Assembly: GCA_022703505.1 (NCBI GenBank) | Contig: JAKLDN010000001.1 | Span: forward strand, 62,001 to 126,000 | Reading direction: 5' to 3' | Source: Spirochaetota bacterium | GTDB taxonomy: Bacteria; Spirochaetota; Spirochaetia; Treponematales; UBA12059 | DNA: 64,000 bases | Part shown: in pieces, positions 59,779-64,000 of the stretch | Layout of the letters: every line of letters begins with the position of its first letter | How positions within the stretch are numbered: the first letter of the stretch is position 1 | Program-made: the position numbers and the translations under genes | Notes under the pieces: model-generated | The model's input: the letters and a program-made list of their open reading frames with translations, nothing else | What the model was told of the DNA's origin: nothing | Databases searched by the model: none

Positions 59779-60137
59779 ACTTTCCTCCCGTTACGTTAGC
59801 CGTATATACGAAGATATCTTGGCTGGCATCCTGAACAGGTTTTGGATCCAATATCCTTAATCCATGATTTAATATCCTAAAGCCATAATAGGCCGCATCC
59901 CGGAATTGTCAAGCATTATTTTTGGCCGGGCTTTTTAGCAACCGTTCACCGGACGACATCCTCAAGGAAGGAGCCTCCGCCGGGCCGGGCCAAACGGAAT
60001 GCGGATCCAAGTAGCTGAAACCTGCCTACTTTTAAGGAGGACTTGTAAGGCCCGGCCTACCTCAGGAATGGGCCGGTATTCTGGAACACCACCCGGTCCG
60101 TATCCATGCAGGACTCCCCGTTCGGACGGCTTCCCGG
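59779..60137. other. 359-base intergenic region upstream of dctP
   Basis: The half next to dctP is AT-rich and holds two 21-bp-spaced AGGATAT motifs (next entry) and probable promoter sequence. The half next to the GH105 gene has an inverted repeat GGGCCGGGCC (59982-59991) / GGCCCGGCC (60049-60057) enclosing GTAGC/GCCTAC-type pairings, perhaps the 3' structure of the GH105 transcript. No gene seen. Confidence 0.5.
59845..59879 (-). promoter_or_regulatory. Two direct AGGATAT motifs upstream of dctP
   Basis: On the minus strand TAGGATATTAAATC (from 59866-59879) and AAGGATATTGGATC (from 59845-59858), starting exactly 21 bases apart, so on the same helix face. They resemble AAGGATATATGA ahead of the GntR/FCD gene and may be its operators. 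Confidence 0.45.
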
Positions 60138-61208
60138 CTACCGAGCTACCGCCCCGCCCGGCTTCCTCCCCGCCACCGCCGCAAGGATCAGGGCGGCTAT
60201 ACCGTAGGTCCAATTCGAGCCCCGGGGAACGAGCCTGTACCCCAGGCGGGGGAAGACCGGCAGGGGGATCGTGGGGGCCGAGATCTCGGGCATGGCCAGG
60301 CGGCCGTCCGGCCCCGCGGCCAGGGAGTCGACCACGGACCGGAAGGCCATTTCCGCGGGGGCGCGGTAGGAGGAGGGCAGGTACCCCGCCGCGGCGGCAT
60401 GCAGCCAGCCCGCGGCGATCAGGGCGGTGGCGCTGGATTCCCGGTAGGTCTTCCCGGGCGGAAGGAGTACGGTCTCCCACCACCCGTCGGGCCGCTGGAG
60501 GGGCAGGAGGGCCCGGCTGGTCCGGGAAAGGATGTCCAGGATGCCCGGACGCTCGGGATGGTCTTGAGGCAGGCGGTCCAGGATGCGGGGAAGCGAGGCG
60601 ACGACCCAGCCGTTTCCCCGTGCCCAGTAGACTCGACCGGCGGGATGGGGCCGGGCCGCCCTCACCCACCAGCTGTGGCGCCACAGGCCGTCTTCGGGAT
60701 CCTGGAGGCGGGCGGCGTACAGCCGGGGCTGCCGGGCCGCGAAGTCCAGGAGCTCCCGGTCCCCGGTCTCTGCGCCGTAGACCGCCGGGAACACGGACAG
60801 CATCATGAGGGAGTCCACCCAGATCGAGACCGGGTAGAGCCGGCCCTCCGGGGAGGAGCCCAGGTGGTTGGGCGAGTCGTCCAGGACCCGGGGGGCGTTC
60901 CGGATATAGTCCAGGACCTTGGCGGTCAGCCGTTCGCAGCCCCGGCCTGGGAGTTTTTTCTGCAGCCCGTAGGTCACCAGGCCCGGGGCGGCCGTGTCCG
61001 ACTGGTCCACCCGGGGATCCCGGGCCGCCCAGTGGTCACCGAAGGCCCTCAGGAAGGGCAGGTACCGGTCCTCCCCGAGGACGCGGTCCAGCTCCAGCAG
61101 GGCGAAACCCAGGAGGGCTTCCCCCCACATCCAGCGCAGCCGGGAATCCGCGGAGACGGTAAAATCGTCGGCCAGCCGGACCACCCTCCGGAACAACACG
61201 TCGTCCAT
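60138..61208 (-). CDS. GH105-type unsaturated rhamnogalacturonyl hydrolase-like enzyme
   Basis: A 356-residue (alpha/alpha)6-barrel protein from the ATG at 61208; no signal peptide, so cytoplasmic. LRWMWGEALLGFALLELDRV near residue 25, IWVDSLMMLSVFPAVYG near residue 130 (candidate catalytic Asp), RVYWARGNGWVVASLPRIL near residue 198 and YRESSATALIAAGWLHAA near residue 255 are GH88/GH105 hallmarks. The family removes unsaturated uronic acid from pectin-derived oligosaccharides. No pectate lyase or dedicated transporter adjoins, but pentose genes are nearby. The C-terminal Pro-rich stretch varies from the norm. Confidence 0.78.
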   Translation of the reverse strand: MDDVLFRRVVRLADDFTVSADSRLRWMWGEALLGFALLELDRVLGEDRYLPFLRAFGDHWAARDPRVDQSDTAAPGLVTYGLQKKLPGRGCERLTAKVLDYIRNAPRVLDDSPNHLGSSPEGRLYPVSIWVDSLMMLSVFPAVYGAETGDRELLDFAARQPRLYAARLQDPEDGLWRHSWWVRAARPHPAGRVYWARGNGWVVASLPRILDRLPQDHPERPGILDILSRTSRALLPLQRPDGWWETVLLPPGKTYRESSATALIAAGWLHAAAAGYLPSSYRAPAEMAFRSVVDSLAAGPDGRLAMPEISAPTIPLPVFPRLGYRLVPRGSNWTYGIAALILAAVAGRKPGGAVAR

Positions 61209-61366
61209 CGAACCGTCCTCCCGGGGCCGACCGGATTCGGGGCGGGCCCGGTCCGAGTATACCGGAGTCACGGAAGCCCTTCGAGGCCTCCGCCACGGGG
61301 TGCTGCCCGCCTCCCCTTGCGCGATTGCGGCCGGCGCTTTACTCTTTCGCTCAGGAAAGGTGACCC

Positions 61367-62470
61367 ATGATGCGAAGGTTCGCCCCCGCGCGGCTTGCCG
61401 CGCTCCTCCTGGCCGTCCTGACCGTCTCCTGCGCCCCCCGGGGGGAGATCACCATCGGGTTCGTGGCCAGCCTGTCCGGGATGGACTACATGCTGGGCAC
61501 GGAGGGCCGGGACGCGGCCTTCCTCTTCGTGGACAGGCTGAACGAGGAGGGCGGGATCGGGGGACGGAAGCTGAGGCTGGAACTGCGGGACCTGGCCAGC
61601 GACGACTCCCGCGCCCCCGACGCGGTGCGGGACCTGAAGGCTGCGGGAGCCGCCGCCATCCTCGGGTTCTTCTCCAGCTCCTCGGCCCTGCAGGCCCTGC
61701 CCGTGCTGGAAGAAACGGGGATCCCGGCGGTCAGTCCGACGTCCACCTCCGCGGAGCTGTCGGGCAAGGACGATCCCTTCTTCCGCACCATCATGACCTC
61801 CGCCCGGGACCCTGCGGTCCTGGCCCGGAGGATGAGGGAGTCGAGGCATTCCCGCGTCCTGTTCCTGGCGGCAGCCTACAACCGGCCGTACTACGAGACC
61901 TACCGATCCGGGCTCGTCCCCGAAGTCGCGCTCGTGGACACTGTCCTTTATAACCGCCTGGAGGAGATCGACTACGGCCGTCTCGAGGCCCTTGCCCGGG
62001 ATCCCGGCTTCGACGCGGTCATGATCGTGGCGAGCTCCCTGGATTCGGGCACGATCGCCCAGAACCTGGTTCGGCAGGGCATCCGGAAGCCCCTGTACCT
62101 GAGCGGTTGGGCCGGGAACGAGGATGTCATCACCTACGGAGGAAAGGCCGTCGAGGGGGCCGTCCTTGTCCACCAGGTCGACCTGGACCGGGCCTCCACC
62201 TATCCCCTTTCGGTACTGTACAAGAAAACCTTCGGCGTCTCTCCGGGGTATGGAGCCCTGGAGACCTGGGACTCCCTGATCTTCCTGACCGAGGGGTTGA
62301 AGGCCGCCCGGGGAGACCCCGGGAAGCTCCGGTCCACCCTCCGGGGGATTCGGTCCTTCGAAGGCACCCTGGGCACCATACGCATGGACGAGTTCGGGGA
62401 CGCCTTCCGACCCCTGTACCTGAAGCGGATCATCGGAGGCCGGTTCGTCGTGTTGGGCCGGGCGGATTGA
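61367..62470 (+). CDS. Periplasmic-binding lipoprotein, branched-chain-amino-acid type
   Basis: A 367-residue protein with lipoprotein signal ending LTVSC near residue 22. The mature part is a type I receptor-ligand-binding (LivJ) fold: IGFVASLSGMDYMLGTEGRD near residue 28, RLNEEGGIGGRKLRLELRD near residue 56, ILGFFSSSSALQALPVLEE near residue 97, and GIPAVSPTSTSAEL. No LivFGMH genes follow; instead a membrane sensor kinase begins four bases later, so this is more likely a ligand-sensing partner than a transporter component. Confidence 0.8.
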   Translation: MMRRFAPARLAALLLAVLTVSCAPRGEITIGFVASLSGMDYMLGTEGRDAAFLFVDRLNEEGGIGGRKLRLELRDLASDDSRAPDAVRDLKAAGAAAILGFFSSSSALQALPVLEETGIPAVSPTSTSAELSGKDDPFFRTIMTSARDPAVLARRMRESRHSRVLFLAAAYNRPYYETYRSGLVPEVALVDTVLYNRLEEIDYGRLEALARDPGFDAVMIVASSLDSGTIAQNLVRQGIRKPLYLSGWAGNEDVITYGGKAVEGAVLVHQVDLDRASTYPLSVLYKKTFGVSPGYGALETWDSLIFLTEGLKAARGDPGKLRSTLRGIRSFEGTLGTIRMDEFGDAFRPLYLKRIIGGRFVVLGRAD

Positions 62471-62473
62471 CCC

Positions 62474-64000
62474 GTGCGTGAACGATTCCGGGTCACGTCC
62501 TTCCTCGGCACCCTGTTCAGCGTGATCGTCCTTTCCTCCCTGTCCATCATGGGAGTATCCCTGGAGCGCTTCGTGCGGGCGGACCTGACCCGCCACGCGG
62601 AGGAATCGAACGGGCTCCTGGCCGCCAGCGTGGCCCACGAGATCTCGGCCTTCCTGGACCTGCATTTCATGGGGCTCTCGCTCCTGCGTTCCAGGGATTT
62701 CCGTCCGAAGGGGGTCGACCTCCTTCACGAAGCCTACCCCGCCTTCGACACGGTCCTGTTCACCGACTCCTCGGGCCGGGTCTCCCGGGCCTCCATGGGC
62801 TCCGGGGATGCGGGGTTCGACTTCTCCTTTCGGGAGTACTTCCGGATCCCGTTCGAGACCGGGGCGGACTTCGTGTCCCGGCCCTTCGTTTCCGGAATCC
62901 GGTACACTCCCTCCGCGGTCTTGGCCCATCCGATCCCGGACGGGGTCGCCATCGGGTATATCGACCTGGGCTTCCTGGGGGACTTCCTTTCGAGTCTGCC
63001 CTCGAGCCAGAACCGGTCCATCTCCGTCGTGGACGACCGGGGAGCCTTCGTGGCCCACAACTCGAACCTTCCCCTGTCCGGCCGGGAGGACATCGCCGGT
63101 CTGGAACCCTGGTTTCGGGAACGGGATATACAAGCCGGGTCCGGAAGCACGCTGGTCACGAGACGGGAGGGTTCCGAAGAACTCCTCTCCTGGGCTTCCA
63201 CGTCCGGCCCCTCCGGGTGGACGGTCATCGTCTCGGAACCCTCCGCCCGGGTCTTCGCTTCCCTGCTCGCGTTCCGGATCTCCCTCGTCCTGGTCCTGGT
63301 CGCCTACGCCGTCCTTTCCCTGCCCCTCATCCTGGGCAGCGTCCGGCTGGTGCGCCGGGACCTCGCCGCCCTGGCCCGGTTCTCCCAGGACATCGCCGAG
63401 GGAAGAACGGAGGCCGTCCTGACATTCAAGGGTTTCCGGGATTTCTCCCTGCTGGCGTCCAATCTCGTCCGGATGGGACGCGCCATCGGGGAGCGGGAAA
63501 CCCGGCTCCGGGAGAACGAGCGGCGGCTCCTCGAAACGCTGGATTTCATGCCCGTTCCGGTGATCCTGCTGGCCCGCGACCAGCGGATGGAGTTGATGAA
63601 CCGCGCCTTCTCGTCCGTCTTCGGCTGGGCCCGGGAGGACATCGACACCGCCGAGAAGTGGTGGTCCTCCGTCTACCCGGATCCCCGGTATCGAGAGGAA
63701 GTCCGGACCTTCTGGCAGGAGTACATCGACCGACTGGGAAGGGGAGAGCGGACGGAGGCGCCCTTCCGGGGCCGGCTCCGCTGCAAGGACGGCTCCTGTC
63801 GGAGCGTGGTGGGCCAAGCCGCCCTGATCGCCGAGGGATTCGTCGTGACGTACGTGGACATGACGGAATCCGAGCAGGCCGCGGAGCGGACCGCGGCCAG
63901 TCTCCGGGAAAAGGAGATCCTGCTCAAGGAGATCCACCACCGGGTGAAGAACAACCTCCAGGTGGTCACCAGCCTACTTTCTCTCCAGGCCTCCGGTGAT
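62474..64000 (+). CDS. Membrane sensor histidine kinase (HisKA_2 type), 3' truncated
   Basis: The frame starts at GTG 62474, four bases after the binding lipoprotein, and runs off the window end after 509 codons. Order: N-terminal transmembrane helix (about residues 8-28), extracytoplasmic sensor (residues 30-255, Cache-like: [40 protein letters not shown]), second helix (about 260-285), a HAMP-like linker, a PAS domain (near 350-470, [20 protein letters not shown]), and the start of the kinase with phosphoacceptor [13 protein letters not shown] near residue 487. HisKA_2/HWE-type kinases usually signal to two-component regulators. The ATPase domain lies outside. Confidence 0.88.
   Translation, partial: MRERFRVTSFLGTLFSVIVLSSLSIMGVSLERFVRADLTRHAEESNGLLAASVAHEISAFLDLHFMGLSLLRSRDFRPKGVDLLHEAYPAFDTVLFTDSSGRVSRASMGSGDAGFDFSFREYFRIPFETGADFVSRPFVSGIRYTPSAVLAHPIPDGVAIGYIDLGFLGDFLSSLPSSQNRSISVVDDRGAFVAHNSNLPLSGREDIAGLEPWFRERDIQAGSGSTLVTRREGSEELLSWASTSGPSGWTVIVSEPSARVFASLLAFRISLVLVLVAYAVLSLPLILGSVRLVRRDLAALARFSQDIAEGRTEAVLTFKGFRDFSLLASNLVRMGRAIGERETRLRENERRLLETLDFMPVPVILLARDQRMELMNRAFSSVFGWAREDIDTAEKWWSSVYPDPRYREEVRTFWQEYIDRLGRGERTEAPFRGRLRCKDGSCRSVVGQAALIAEGFVVTYVDMTESEQAAERTAASLREKEILLKEIHHRVKNNLQVVTSLLSLQASGD

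Noticed and set aside
61268-63940. 890-residue open frame on the minus strand opposite the binding lipoprotein and sensor kinase
   Set aside because: It is a shadow of strongly supported plus-strand genes; composition is Gly/Pro/Arg/Gln/Asp-biased as expected from the reverse reading of GC-rich codons, and no motif is recognisable.

Overview
The window is 64 kb of very GC-rich bacterial chromosome with about 58 recognisable protein genes, one tRNA, one clear riboswitch, and no insertion sequence, prophage or CRISPR array. Gene density is high. Many neighbours overlap by 4 bases (ATGA or GTGA), and GTG and TTG starts are common. The gene set suggests a Gram-negative-type, heterotrophic, probably fermentative bacterium: many periplasmic-binding-protein transporters (BMP/nucleoside, xylose-type, TRAP, FecCD-type), an MCP with a C-terminal PilZ domain, lipoproteins, and an iron-sulfur serine dehydratase and fumarase. 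Signal peptides ending in FAQ/AAAQ and the transporter repertoire look most like a high-GC spirochaete. That placement is inference from gene style, not from a marker gene.

Layout. 1-7.1 kb: a lower-GC YWTD-type propeller (cut by the window edge), an alpha/beta hydrolase with a Cys nucleophile motif, a Na/Pi symporter with PhoU domain, a methyltransferase, and an overlapping trio of DUF1295 protein, lipocalin and M20 amidohydrolase. 7.1-14.1 kb (minus strand): a purine-nucleoside uptake and salvage operon of BMP binding protein, duplicated ATPase, two permeases, an adenosine/SAH-type deaminase and a DeoD-type phosphorylase. 14.2-23.8 kb: M20 peptidase, PlsC-like acyltransferase, TfoX-N protein, Moco-domain lipoprotein, MCP-PilZ receptor, serine dehydratase, LuxR-type regulator, Rnk-like factor and FemX-like transferase.

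23.9-28.3 kb: a lysine riboswitch with a ribosome-binding-site-sequestering hairpin, followed by dapB, dapD, a DapC-type aminotransferase and a decarboxylase whose motifs resemble PvsE/BtrK enzymes more than standard LysA. 28.2-34.7 kb (minus): a FecCD-type ABC importer, a MobA/MocA-like nucleotidyltransferase, argH and argG with two copies of an ARG-box-like motif. 34.8-36.1 kb: a TVP38 membrane protein, then tRNA-Ala(CGC) followed by a terminator, an inverted copy of the tRNA 3' end, and about 370 bases holding four hairpins that all carry AGGAT-type loops.

36.1-44.2 kb: ClbS/DfsB protein, multicopper oxidase, a 920-residue protein combining a degenerate PHP-like domain with membrane segments, DinB protein, an SfsA-DUF123 fusion and an MFS permease. 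44.4-52.3 kb: a pentose utilisation locus of xylFGH-type ABC transporter, AraC regulator, xylose isomerase and xylulokinase; a perfect 17-bp motif lies upstream of both divergent target operons. 52.4-61.2 kb: nitroreductase, GntR/FCD regulator, carboxylesterase, two-subunit class I fumarase/tartrate dehydratase, a TRAP transporter and a GH105-type hydrolase. 61.4-64 kb: a periplasmic binding lipoprotein and a truncated sensor histidine kinase that probably work together.

Three unrelated transporter operons (BMP, xylose, TRAP) each carry a strong stem-loop exactly between the binding-protein gene and the next transporter gene, which would favour excess binding protein. Best candidates for something new are the AGGAT-hairpin element after the tRNA and the PHP-like membrane protein.
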